64,000 nt of DNA from JBMOMT01 sp049324835. GTDB lineage: Bacteria; Chloroflexota; Anaerolineae; CAYNKW01. Location of the stretch: NCBI GenBank assembly GCA_049324835.1, contig JBMOMT010000050.1, positions 1-64,000 of the forward strand. Reading direction: 5' to 3'. This document shows positions 32,423-41,900 of the stretch, one piece after another. Below the pieces are notes generated by a model. That model was not told the DNA's origin. It did not search any database and worked only from the letters and a program-made list of their open reading frames with translations. A program made the translations under genes and the position numbers. Position 1 is the stretch's first letter. Each line of letters begins with the position of its first letter.

Positions 32423-32438
32423 TACCCTCGTTTCACGT

Positions 32439-32467
32439 TTGACAACTCGCCGAGGATGGGTTACACT
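32439..32467 (+). promoter_or_regulatory. Promoter of rqcH, probably leaderless transcript
   Basis: TTGACA (32439-32444), 17-bp spacer, TACACT (32462-32467). The ATG starts 7 bases after the -10 box, so the mRNA would begin at or next to the start codon. No ribosome site is present. Confidence 0.65.
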
Positions 32468-32474
32468 TGCCGCC

Positions 32475-34187
32475 ATGTACTTTGACGCCCTGACCACTGC
32501 CGCCGTGGCAGATGAGCTACAACATACCCTTCTGGGTGGGCGCGTACAGGAGGTGTTTCTCCTGGACGCGCTGTCCATCGGGCTGGAGGTCTACGCCGGC
32601 GCAGAACGCCATTACCTGCTGGCCTCGGCGCACCCGCAGCACGCCCGTATCCATCTGGCAGCGCAAAAACTGCGGCGTGGGCCCGCGATCGTCCCACCGC
32701 TGGTGTTGATGCTGCGTAAATACGTCCGCGGCGGGCGGCTGATCGACATCCAGCAGCCCGCCTTTGAGCGCATTTTGCGCCTGGAGGTGAGCCACGCCGA
32801 GGGGCGCGCCAGCCTGATCGTCGAGATCATGGGCCGCTACGCCAACATCATCCTGATCGACAGCGCCGGGCAGGTGATGGACGCGGTCAAGCGCGTGGGG
32901 CCCAAGTTGAGCCGCCGCACCGTGCTGCCCGGTCAGCCCTACACCCCACCGCCGGCCCGGTCTGGCCTGCCGCCCGACGCGCTGACCGGGCTTCGCCTGC
33001 AGACGCTGCTGGCCCAGGCGGCAGAGGTCGATGCCAAAATACCTGCCTGGCGGGTATTGGTTCAGGGCGTGCAGGCGCTGAGCCCACTGCTGGCGCGAGA
33101 GGCCGTCTACCGCGCCACAGGCAACAGCGACACACCCGCCGCCGCTCTGGCGTGCGTCTCATCGCTGCTGGAAACCCTGCAAGAGCTGTTGGCGCCGTTT
33201 TGGCAAGGCCGCTGGCAGCCTTGCCTGGCCTGCCAGGACGGCGAGATCGTCGCCTTTGCGCCCTACCCCCTGCGCCAATACGCCGATTGCCGGCCCGTTG
33301 CCGGGATCAATGCCGCTGTGGCAGCCTATTTTGAGAGTCTGCTGGGCGCCGATGCCTATGCCGCCGCACGGCGACGAGCGGCCCAGTCCATCGAAGAAGC
33401 ATACCGCCGGCTGGAGCGCAAGCGGGCCGCGCTGGAACGATCGCAGACCGCCAGCGACCGCGCCGACGAGCTGCGCCTCAAGGGTGAGATGACCCTGGCC
33501 TACGCCCACACCGTGCAGCCCGGCCAGACCGAGTTGCTGGCCTCCCCGGACCCGGATGGGCCGCCATTGCGCATCACACTCGACCCCAAACGGAGCGCGG
33601 TGGAGAACGCCCGGCGCTATTTCCGTGAGTACGAAAAGGCCAAAGGAGCCACAGCAGAGGTTCCGCCGCTGCTGGCCCAGGTCGATCTGGAACGGCGTTA
33701 CCTGGATCAACTAGCGACCGATCTGGCGCTGGCGGCCAGCCGGCCCGAGATCGCCGAAGTGGAGGAAGCGCTGGCGCGGGCCGGTTTTTTGCCGGCGATC
33801 AAATCGGCGGCCAAGGTGCCACGCAGCCGCCCGCTGCAGATCGAATCGGCGGATGGTCTGCTCATTCTGGTGGGCCGCAACAGCCGCCAGAACGAAGAGG
33901 TGACTTTCAAACGGGCCGCGCCCGACGATCTGTGGCTCCACGCGCGGGGCATCCCTGGCGGGCACGTGATCGTCAAGAGCGGCGGTCGCCCGGCGCCAGA
34001 GCGCACCCTGCGCCAGGCGGCCGCGCTGGCCGCCTATTACTCCGGCAACCGGAACGAAGAGAGCGTCGCCATAGATTACACCCAGCGGCGGCTCGTCCGT
34101 CACGTCAGGGGAGGGCAACCCGGCCTGGTGACCTATCGGGGCGAACGAACACTGTACGTCAAACCATCTGGAGAGATCGATTGGTGA
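32475..34187 (+). CDS. rqcH: RqcH/Rqc2-type ribosome quality control protein (NFACT family)
   Basis: A 570-residue protein. The NFACT-N domain starts with YFDALTTAAVADEL and includes a G-R-V-x-E-V-F segment. Helix-hairpin-helix and coiled-coil segments follow (about 300-440, with EAYRRLERKRAALERS and FREYEKAKG). The C-terminal NFACT-R domain (about 455-560) has the family signature GRNSRQNEEVTFK and LWLHARGIPGGHVIV. In Bacillus, RqcH binds the 50S subunit carrying stalled peptidyl-tRNA and adds C-terminal alanine tails. Size and domain order are normal. It overlaps the glycosyltransferase gene by 4 bases. Confidence 0.9.
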   Translation: MYFDALTTAAVADELQHTLLGGRVQEVFLLDALSIGLEVYAGAERHYLLASAHPQHARIHLAAQKLRRGPAIVPPLVLMLRKYVRGGRLIDIQQPAFERILRLEVSHAEGRASLIVEIMGRYANIILIDSAGQVMDAVKRVGPKLSRRTVLPGQPYTPPPARSGLPPDALTGLRLQTLLAQAAEVDAKIPAWRVLVQGVQALSPLLAREAVYRATGNSDTPAAALACVSSLLETLQELLAPFWQGRWQPCLACQDGEIVAFAPYPLRQYADCRPVAGINAAVAAYFESLLGADAYAAARRRAAQSIEEAYRRLERKRAALERSQTASDRADELRLKGEMTLAYAHTVQPGQTELLASPDPDGPPLRITLDPKRSAVENARRYFREYEKAKGATAEVPPLLAQVDLERRYLDQLATDLALAASRPEIAEVEEALARAGFLPAIKSAAKVPRSRPLQIESADGLLILVGRNSRQNEEVTFKRAAPDDLWLHARGIPGGHVIVKSGGRPAPERTLRQAAALAAYYSGNRNEESVAIDYTQRRLVRHVRGGQPGLVTYRGERTLYVKPSGEIDW

Positions 34188-36202
34188 AAAAACTGTCCTG
34201 GCACCACGTGGCTCTGCCCGGCGTGATTCTGCTGAGTGTCTTTTTCAATTTTTACCGGCTGGCCCAGGAAGGCTATGGTAATCTCTATTACGCTGCCACG
34301 GTCAAGAGCATGCTCACGAGCTGGCACAATTTTTTCTACGCCTCTTTCGACCCCGGCGGCTTTGTGACGGTGGACAAGCCGCCGCTGGGATTTTGGGTTC
34401 AGGCCACCAGCGCGGCGCTGTTCGGCTTTGATGGCTGGAGCCTGCTGCTGCCTCAGGCGCTGGCGGGCGTCCTCTCGGTGCTCTTGCTCTACGGCCTGGT
34501 GGGGCGCGTCTTTGGCCGCACCGCCGCTCTGATGGCCGCCCTGGTTCTGGCCGTGACGCCTATCAGCGTGGCGACCAACCGCAACAATACCATCGACGGC
34601 CTGCTGCTGCTGGTGCTGCTGCTGGCCGCCTGGGCGGCGAGCCTCGCCGCCGAGACCTGGGCCGGGCGTGGTCGAAGCCAGAGCCGGCTGCGCTGGCTGT
34701 TGCTGAGCGCGCTGCTGGTGGGCCTGGGCTTTAACATCAAGATGCTCCAGGCCTACATGGTGCTGCCGGCCTTTTACCTGCTCTACCTGCTCACAACACC
34801 GCTGCCATGGTGGAAGCGGATCGTCCACCTGACGCTGGCGAGTGTGTTGCTGCTGGCGGTCTCACTCTCCTGGGCGGTGATCGTCGACCTGACCCCGCCG
34901 GAGAACAGGCCGTACATCGGCAGCAGCGAAAACAACACCGTCATGGAGCTGATCATCGGCCACAATGCCGCCGCCCGGTTGCTGCCCCAAGGACTACTCG
35001 GCAGCGGCGCCAGCAGCACGCAGCAGCCACCACTCCCCGGCTGGCGACCCGGCCAGCCGCGAGGGTACCAACCGCCCGCGCCCCCGCCAGGACAGTCGGG
35101 GCCATTTCCCCCACCGCCCGGTGATCGACCCGACCCGCAACTGCAACCGCCGCAGGGGCAATCCTACCAGGCAGGCGGTGGGCTTTTGGGAAACGAAACC
35201 GGCGAGCGCAGCCTGACGCGGTTGTTCAACCGCCAGTTGGCCGGGCAAACGAGCTGGCTGCTGCCGCTGGCCGGGATGGGCCTGCTGGCCGCTGCCTGGC
35301 AGGTTCGTCCGCGCCGTCCGCTGGACCGGCGGCATCAGGCGCTGCTGCTGTGGACGGCCTGGCTGTTGCCGCAGATGGCCTTCTTTAGCATCGCCACGCT
35401 GTTTCACCGCTACTACCTGTCGATGCTGGCGCCGGCGGTTGCGGCGCTGGTGGGCGCGGGTATGAGCGCCATGTGGCAGGATTACCGGCAGGGCGGCTGG
35501 CGCGGCTGGCTGCTGCCGCTGGCGCTGATTGCCACCGCCGCCGTGCAAATTGCCATCCTGAACCCGTTCCCGGAATGGGGCCGCTGGCTATCGCCGCTGG
35601 TGGGCGGGCTGGGCGTCGCGGCGGCGGTGGGGCTGACGGTGGCGCGGCTGGTGGGCCAGATGGACCGGCGATGGCCACTCGTCGCGGCGGGGGTCGGTGT
35701 GCTGGCGTTGCTGGTTGCGCCTGCGGTTTGGGCGGCCATGCCGGTGTGGCACGGCGGCGATGCCAACCTGCCCTATGCCGGGCCAGACCTGCTGGAACAG
35801 CCTCACCTTTCGGGTGAGATGGCCGCTTTTTCCAGTTTGATAGACGTGCTACTGGCGAGCCGCGGCGACGAGCCTTTTATCCTGGCCACGCTGCGGGCCA
35901 ACGACGCGGCGCCGATCATCCTGCAAACGGGTGAACCGGTGATGGCGCTGGGAGGTTTTAGCGGCGGGGATCCGATCCTCTCGGCGGAGGAGCTGGAAGC
36001 GTGGGTGGCAGCCGGGGCGGTGCGCTTTTTCCTGCTGTCGGACGAGGGGGGCGCCCAACGAGAGTTGGCGGCCTGGATCGGCGATCGCTGCACGGCGGTT
36101 CCGGCCAGGCTGTGGCAAGGAACACCACCCCTCGTTGGCAGGCAACAACCCGGCGGCGCGGGCGGCGGGTTCCAACTGTTCGATTGCCAAACAAGGCAAT
36201 AA
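34184..36202 (+). CDS. GT39-type (YkcA/YkcB-like) membrane glycosyltransferase
   Basis: A 672-residue polytopic membrane protein starting at GTG that overlaps the rqcH stop (GTGA). The N-terminal helices and first loop carry FDPGGFVTVDKPPLGFWVQ-type sequence, where the acidic residues and the P-P-x-x-x-W segment match PMT/ArnT-family lipid-linked-sugar transferases. About 10-12 helices follow. A Pro/Gln/Gly-rich insert (residues about 272-336) lies in a non-membrane loop, common in the YkcB subgroup. A C-terminal soluble domain of about 150 residues includes FSSLIDVLLASRGDEPF. The acceptor is unknown. No other glycan gene is adjacent, so the link with rqcH may be coincidental. Confidence 0.85.
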   Translation: MKKLSWHHVALPGVILLSVFFNFYRLAQEGYGNLYYAATVKSMLTSWHNFFYASFDPGGFVTVDKPPLGFWVQATSAALFGFDGWSLLLPQALAGVLSVLLLYGLVGRVFGRTAALMAALVLAVTPISVATNRNNTIDGLLLLVLLLAAWAASLAAETWAGRGRSQSRLRWLLLSALLVGLGFNIKMLQAYMVLPAFYLLYLLTTPLPWWKRIVHLTLASVLLLAVSLSWAVIVDLTPPENRPYIGSSENNTVMELIIGHNAAARLLPQGLLGSGASSTQQPPLPGWRPGQPRGYQPPAPPPGQSGPFPPPPGDRPDPQLQPPQGQSYQAGGGLLGNETGERSLTRLFNRQLAGQTSWLLPLAGMGLLAAAWQVRPRRPLDRRHQALLLWTAWLLPQMAFFSIATLFHRYYLSMLAPAVAALVGAGMSAMWQDYRQGGWRGWLLPLALIATAAVQIAILNPFPEWGRWLSPLVGGLGVAAAVGLTVARLVGQMDRRWPLVAAGVGVLALLVAPAVWAAMPVWHGGDANLPYAGPDLLEQPHLSGEMAAFSSLIDVLLASRGDEPFILATLRANDAAPIILQTGEPVMALGGFSGGDPILSAEELEAWVAAGAVRFFLLSDEGGAQRELAAWIGDRCTAVPARLWQGTPPLVGRQQPGGAGGGFQLFDCQTRQ

Positions 36203-36221
36203 CCAATCCGGCCACCTGGCC

Positions 36222-36863
36222 CTACTCGAATACCACCGTCTCTTTGCCGTGCAGCTTTTCCAACACACGCGCCGAGATCTGGGCCAGATGTTTGCCATTG
36301 CCCACGAAATCCAGGTTATCGGTGGGAATGGTCAGCACCGGGCAGAGAGTGAAACGCTCGATCCATTCCTCGTAAAGCTGATTGAGCCGCGCCAGGTATT
36401 CTGTCGAGATGTCGCGCTCGTAATCACGCCCTCGCTGACGGATGCGCTCCATCAGGGTGGCCACAGAGGCCTGCAAATAGATCACCAGATCCGGCGGCGG
36501 CATGATGCCGATGACCGTCTCGAACAGATCGCGGTAGCTGCGATAATCGCGCTCGGTCATGTGCCCCTGCTGGTAAAGGTTACGCGCAAAGATCTCGGCG
36601 TCCTCGTAGACTGTGCGGTCCTGGACGACCGTGCCGGGCCGCTCGACGATCTGACGGTGGTGGCTGAGGCGGCGCGAGAGGAAAAAAACCTGCGAATGAA
36701 AGGCCCAGGTCTTCATGTCGCGGTAAAAATCCGAAAGATAGGGGTTATCGTCCACGGCCTCGTAGAACGGCTCCCACAGGTAATACTCACACAGCAGCGC
36801 CGTCAGCGTCGACTTGCCCACACCGATGTTGCCGGCAACGGCGATGAATTTTTTCATACCCAC
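36222..36863 (-). CDS. Deoxynucleoside kinase
   Basis: A 213-residue dNK/dGK-type kinase. The P-loop is AGNIGVGKST (about residues 10-19), followed by EAVDDNPYLSDFY and FFLSRRLSHH, the DRT motif VVQDRTVYEDAEIFA, and the lid IRQRGRDYER with its arginines. These enzymes phosphorylate deoxyadenosine, deoxyguanosine or deoxycytidine. The specificity is not clear, but the sequence fits the bacterial dAK/dGK subgroup. GGGAGGTGGGT lies before the start; translation may begin at ATG 36863 or two codons later. It is the last gene of the SPFH-nitrilase-dNK unit and is convergent with the glycosyltransferase. Confidence 0.88.
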   Translation of the reverse strand: MGMKKFIAVAGNIGVGKSTLTALLCEYYLWEPFYEAVDDNPYLSDFYRDMKTWAFHSQVFFLSRRLSHHRQIVERPGTVVQDRTVYEDAEIFARNLYQQGHMTERDYRSYRDLFETVIGIMPPPDLVIYLQASVATLMERIRQRGRDYERDISTEYLARLNQLYEEWIERFTLCPVLTIPTDNLDFVGNGKHLAQISARVLEKLHGKETVVFE

Positions 36864-36893
36864 CTCCCGCCAGGACGAGCGGACCGATCGCCC

Positions 36894-37883
36894 CTACAAT
36901 TCCACCACTGCCGTCAGGATCTCTTGCTCATCCGCCGTTTCGGCCAGCGCGGCAAAACCCCTCACGCCGTGCGCCTGGGTGGGATACCGCGCCGCCGGCC
37001 CGACGATGCTGGAGCGGCCCTCGCCGCGCAGATCGAACAATTGCCCCACCATCATGGCGTTGACGCCGTAACGTACGTTTTCCCGATCCTGCACCAGCGC
37101 CGGCAGGCCGTCTTGCAGCCATTCCTCGGCCTGCGTGCGAGCCGGATCGGCCCACCAGGGCGCGTCCCACGGCTCGGTGTTGAACGACGGTTGCAGCAGA
37201 ATTTGGGCGCCCAGTGTGTCCATCTGGGCCACCAACGAGTGGAAAAAAGCATCGTAGCAGATGAGCGTGCCCACACGGCCCAACGCCGTGTGCGCCGGAA
37301 CCAGCGCCCATCGTGGCCCGCTGCTGAAACCGAACCGCGCCTCGACGCGGGTGAGCCGGTGTTTGAGCGTGCGGGCCAGCAGCGCACCGTGAGGGCCGAA
37401 CAGACACGACACGTTGTACACGCGGGGGTCGCTCACAAACGCGCCCTGCGCCGATTCACACTCGATGAGAGAAAAGTAGCCCGATCCGGCGCTGATGTAA
37501 GCGTTGTGACGGCGGGCCAGCGCGCCAAAGGTGCGCTGATAAATGCCCCACGCCGGCAGCGCCTGCCGCAGATAAAACGAGCGCAGCGGTCGATACCTTC
37601 CCAGCCGCAGGGCTTTGAGCCAGCGGCGGGCGTCGCGCAGCGCACCTTTTAGCGCCACCGCCGCCAGCGAGCGCTCGTGCTGCGCCCATTCGTACGCGCC
37701 GGGCAAAAAGAGCAGCCCCAGCGCCACCGCCTCTGGAAAACACAACAGACGCGGCACATCTGAGGGCAAGGCGGCAGTGGCCGCGGCGCACGAACGATCC
37801 ATGGCCGCGAAAAAGGTTGGCTCGTCGCGGTAAAGGGCCGGCGAAACCCGCACCTGGATCGCCGCCAGACCGACCAGACCCAT
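36894..37883 (-). CDS. Carbon-nitrogen hydrolase (nitrilase superfamily)
   Basis: A 329-residue protein with a nitrilase-type fold. The catalytic Glu is in LLCFPEAVALG (about residue 51). The Cys is in LICYDAFFHS (about residue 210), preceded by GRVGTLICYD. The Lys is probably in LARTLKHRLTR. About 40 residues longer than typical; the segment after the Glu (LKALRLGRYRPLRSFYLRQ) is unusual. The substrate is unknown (amide or nitrile). It follows the SPFH gene by 8 bases. Confidence 0.78.
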   Translation of the reverse strand: MGLVGLAAIQVRVSPALYRDEPTFFAAMDRSCAAATAALPSDVPRLLCFPEAVALGLLFLPGAYEWAQHERSLAAVALKGALRDARRWLKALRLGRYRPLRSFYLRQALPAWGIYQRTFGALARRHNAYISAGSGYFSLIECESAQGAFVSDPRVYNVSCLFGPHGALLARTLKHRLTRVEARFGFSSGPRWALVPAHTALGRVGTLICYDAFFHSLVAQMDTLGAQILLQPSFNTEPWDAPWWADPARTQAEEWLQDGLPALVQDRENVRYGVNAMMVGQLFDLRGEGRSSIVGPAARYPTQAHGVRGFAALAETADEQEILTAVVEL

Positions 37884-37891
37884 GGCGCGGC

Positions 37892-38692
37892 TTATTCGGC
37901 TGGCTCGTCCGTCGACCTGGCCAACATGCCCTGGAAGGCCCTAAAGAATTCGATAGGTATGGGAAAGATGATGGTCGAGTTCTTTTCGACGGCGATCTCG
38001 GTCAGCGTTTGCAGGTAGCGCAACTGGATGGCCGCCGGCTCCTGGGCGATGGTGCTGGCCGCCCCGGTGAGCTGCTGGGCCGCCTGGAACTCACCCTCGG
38101 CGTGGATGATCTTGGCCCGCTTTTCGCGCTCGGCCTCGGCCTGGCGAGCCATGGCGCGCTGCATCGTCGGCGGCAACTCGACGTCTTTGACCTCGACGAT
38201 GCTCACCTTGATGCCCCACGGTTCGGTTTGCTCGTCGATGATCTGTTGCAGCCTCATGTTGATCTGGTCGCGGTGAGAGAGCAGCTCGTCCAGCTCCGAT
38301 TGGCCCATCACACTGCGCAGCGTGGTCTGGGCGATCTGCCAGGTGGCGCGGCGATAATCTTCCACCTGGACGATAGCGGCCACCGGGTTGAGCACCCGGA
38401 AATAAACCACCGCATTCACCTTGACGGTGACGTTATCGCGCGTGATGGCCTCCTGCGAGGGCACGTCCAGCGTCACCACCCGCAGATCGACCTTGACCAT
38501 GCGGTCGATGATGGGGATGATGAAAAACAGCCCCGGCCCGCGGGCGGGTGTCAGCACGCGGCCCAGCCGAAAGATGACGCCCCGCTCGTACTCTTGCACA
38601 ACCTTGATGGCCGAGCTGAGAATGGCTATGCCAAAGAGAATGATCACCCCAAAAGTTGAAAAGAGACTCAAGATGGTTCCCATGCGCCTCAC
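37892..38692 (-). CDS. SPFH/band-7 (slipin/stomatin-like) membrane protein
   Basis: A 266-residue protein with an N-terminal membrane helix (about 8-30), then the band-7 domain with [28 protein letters not shown] and [20 protein letters not shown], and the C-terminal Ala/Glu-rich coiled coil ([24 protein letters not shown]). It matches bacterial slipins, which form ring-like membrane scaffolds. No NfeD partner gene is adjacent, unlike the common slipin-NfeD pair. It is the first gene of the unit with the nitrilase and deoxynucleoside kinase. Confidence 0.9.
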   Translation of the reverse strand: MRRMGTILSLFSTFGVIILFGIAILSSAIKVVQEYERGVIFRLGRVLTPARGPGLFFIIPIIDRMVKVDLRVVTLDVPSQEAITRDNVTVKVNAVVYFRVLNPVAAIVQVEDYRRATWQIAQTTLRSVMGQSELDELLSHRDQINMRLQQIIDEQTEPWGIKVSIVEVKDVELPPTMQRAMARQAEAEREKRAKIIHAEGEFQAAQQLTGAASTIAQEPAAIQLRYLQTLTEIAVEKNSTIIFPIPIEFFRAFQGMLARSTDEPAE

Positions 38693-38737
38693 CTCCTACA
38701 GTTGGATTGCCGATCCATGCCACAAACCTGTGCAGCG

Positions 38738-38766
38738 ATTATACACCATCCGACGGCAAAAGGCAA
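38738..38766 (-). promoter_or_regulatory. Promoter of the SPFH operon
   Basis: Minus strand: TTGCCT (38761-38766), 17-bp spacer, TATAAT (38738-38743). Confidence 0.7.
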
Positions 38767-38788
38767 CGCATAACCCACACCCGGATAC

Positions 38789-38904
38789 GGCTTTCCCCAA
38801 GTAGCCAGACCGGCCGGATTCCCCAACTTGTTGGAGGGGTAACAGACCGCATCAAGCAGGCAAACCGGAAAAGTCCGGCACTCCCTCATACTTTGGGAAA
38901 GCCC
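38789..38904. repeat. Inverted-repeat element of a second type (about 116 bp)
   Basis: The left end GGCTTTCCCCAAGTA and right end TACTTTGGGAAAGCC are inverted copies of each other with one mismatch. The inside holds smaller hairpins (CCGGAAAAGTCCGG; CCCCAACTTGTTGGAGGGG). No coding capacity. It lies between the divergent SPFH and sensor kinase promoters. Only one copy is in the window. Confidence 0.55.
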
Positions 38905-38920
38905 TGCCATACGGAACGTC

Positions 38921-38949
38921 TTGCCCATTGGCCTGACCTGTGATAGAAT
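38921..38949 (+). promoter_or_regulatory. Promoter of the Cache/GAF sensor kinase
   Basis: TTGCCC (38921-38926), 17-bp spacer, TAGAAT (38944-38949), 16 bases after the inverted-repeat element. Confidence 0.6.
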
Positions 38950-38986
38950 GAGAGCAGTGGGTACCTGGATCGAGGAGAAAAAGTGG

Positions 38987-41900
38987 ATGAAGCGAGCCAA
39001 CAGCCGCAGGTTAGACCTGGTACTGCTGCGGCTTTTGATCTTTCAGCTTTTTTTGCCATCTCTGCTCATCACTCTGGCAGCGGTGGGGCTTACCGCTTAT
39101 GAGCGCCAGCGCAGCCTGGAGAGCCGCCAGCTAGAGTTGGCGCACTCTTTTTCCCACATCGTGAGCCACTACCTGGAGCACGCCGGCCGCGTATTGGACG
39201 CGGTGGCCCGCCTGGCCGAGACAGCTTCCCAGGGTGAGGTATCGCACTATATGCTCGTCACCCGGCAGGCCTACCATTACTTTGACGCTCTTTACCACCT
39301 GGATGCAAACGGCACAGTGCTGGCGCACGCCCCCTTCGATGTCGGCCACCTGGGCCTGGACATGTCGCACCAGCCTTACTTTCGGTTGGCAGCCGGTCAG
39401 GATGGCATGGCCATTTCCCAGCCCTTCGCATCGATCCATACCGGTCAGCCCATTGTTTACATGGCCTATCCCCTTTCGACAGGTGGGCTGGTGGTCGGGG
39501 AGCTCAACCTGGCAGCCCTGCAACAAACGATCGACGAACAGTGCGACGACGATAGCTGTTCCATCTTTATCACCGCTGCCAGTGGCGCCCTGCTGGCTCA
39601 TCCCAACCCGGAATGGGTGGCCCAGCAGGTCAATCTCGGCCACCTGGAGATCGTGCAGCGTGGCCTCGAGGGTGAATCGACGCTCATCTACCGCGCCGAT
39701 GGCCGCCTGGTGATAGGCGGCACCACCCTGATCGAACGCACAGGCTGGGTCGTCGTCATCCAGACGCCGCTGTTGGCGGCTTACGCGCCTTATGTATGGC
39801 CCATCGGCCTGGCGGTGCTGCTCTCGCCCGCGGTGTGGCTGACGCTGGTGTGGAGCCTGCGCCGCCAACTGAGGCGACACATCGTCTTGCCCCTGAATCG
39901 CCTCAGTCAAGAGGCCGATGCCCTGGCCGCCGGCAATTATACTCAGAACGGCAACCTGGATGGCATCGTCCCTGCTTTTGCCGAAATAGACGCGCTGATG
40001 GATAATTTTCGCCACATGAGCCAGGCCATCCAGGAACGGCAACGCGCCGAATTGGAACAGCGACTGCTGGCCGAAACCCTGCAAGAGGTCACGTTGGTGC
40101 TGGCCTCACAAACCAGCCCCAAAGCCGTGCTGGACGAGATCTTGCGCCAGGCCGAACGGCTGGTGTCTTATCACACCGCTCACATCATGCTGCTGGAGGG
40201 CGACGTGCTGCGCAGCGCCGGCTGGCAGGGTTACGAGGCCTTTGCCAGCCAGGAATTCATCGCCGGACTGGTGCAGCCCTGGGTAGATTACCCCCTGGAC
40301 GCCGCCACCATCGCCACACGCGCCCCCTGCCTGGTGACCGATACACGCACCGAGCCGCGATGGATCGTCGCTGCCGAGACGGCCTGGATTCGCTCTCACA
40401 TCTCGATGCCCATCTGCCTGCGAGATCGGGTACTGGGCCTGCTGCGCCTCGACAGCGACGAACCGCACCACTTTTCGACGCACGACATCTGGCGCTTGCA
40501 GCCTCTGGCCAACGCCGCTGCCATCGCCCTGGAAAACGCCCGTTTATTTACCGCCACCCGCCGCCAGGCGGAAGAGCTGGAGGCCCTGCACCAGGTTTCC
40601 AAGGGGTTGGCGGCGCTGCGTGATCTGGATACGTTGTTGCAGCACATCGTCGAGCAGGCCATCCAGTTGCTCGGCGCCGATTCGGGCGGCATGTATCTCC
40701 TCAGGCCAGACGAAGCCAGACTGGAATGGGTGGTGGCGGTTGGAGAAAAACTTGAGCGGCAAGGGCTCAAGATAGAGCGGGGTGAAGGTCTGGCCGGCAA
40801 AGTGTGGAACAGCGGCCAACCGCTCATCGTGGAGGACTATGGCCGGTGGGCGGGCCGGTCGCCACAGTGGGTCGACAACCAGGTGCGGAGCGTCATCGGC
40901 GTGCCCATTCATTGGCGCCAAGAGTTGCTGGGCGTGCTGTGTGTGCGCTCAGACGATCCCAACCTCACCTTTACCGCCGACGACACGGCCCTGCTCTCCC
41001 AGTTCACCGCCCAGGCGGCCATCGCCATTCAAAACACACGACTTTACGAGCAGGTGCAGCGCCACGCTGCCGATCTGGAGAAACGGGTGGCCGAGCGCAC
41101 TCGTGAACTGGAGCGGAGCGAAGCACAGATGCGGGCCCAGTACAAAGGCATCCCTGTGCCCACCTACACCTGGCAACGTCACGGCGATGACCTGATGCTG
41201 GTGGATTACAACGACGCAGCGATGGCCTTCACCGCCGGGAAAATTGCCACCCTGATGGGCAGCCAGGCCAGCGTGTTACACGCCGACGATCCACAGATTC
41301 TGGAAGAACTGAACCGCTGTTTGCGCGAACAGTGCACCATCGAGCGGGAAATGACTCATCGGTTACGCAGCACCGGTGAAAACAAATACCTCAACGTCAA
41401 ATATGCCTTCGTGCCGCCGGATCTGGTCATGGTGCACACCGAGGACATCAGCCGCCAGAAAGAGCTGGATCGTCTCAAGTCCAAATTTGTCTCCGATGTG
41501 TCTCACGAGCTGCGCACACCGGTGACCAACATCCGTCTTTACCTTCACTTGCTGGAACGTTCGCCCGAAAAGTTTGCCCAGCACATGGCGGTGCTCAAAG
41601 ACCAGAGCGGCAGGTTGGCCAACCTCATCGAAGATATTCTCAATCTTTCGCGGCTGGATCTGGACCACGAGAGGGCAGATTTTGTGCCCATCGACCTGAA
41701 CCGGGCTGTAGAACAGGTGGTGACCGCTCACCAGGCCCGCGCCGAGCTCGCCGGGCTGGAGCTGATCTTTGACCCGGATCCTTCACTGCCGCCTGTGCCT
41801 GTCGAGCCCAACCAACTGGATCAGGTGCTCACCAATCTGCTCGGCAACGCCCTCAACTATACCCTGGCGGGCACGATACACCTCCGCACGCGCCTGGAAG

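Noticed and set aside
40804..41106. Split of the Cache/GAF kinase at 38987-42154 into several genes
   Set aside because: The frame is uninterrupted over 1055 codons and the domain order (Cache, HAMP, GAF, GAF, PAS, HisKA, HATPase) is sensible for a single sensor.
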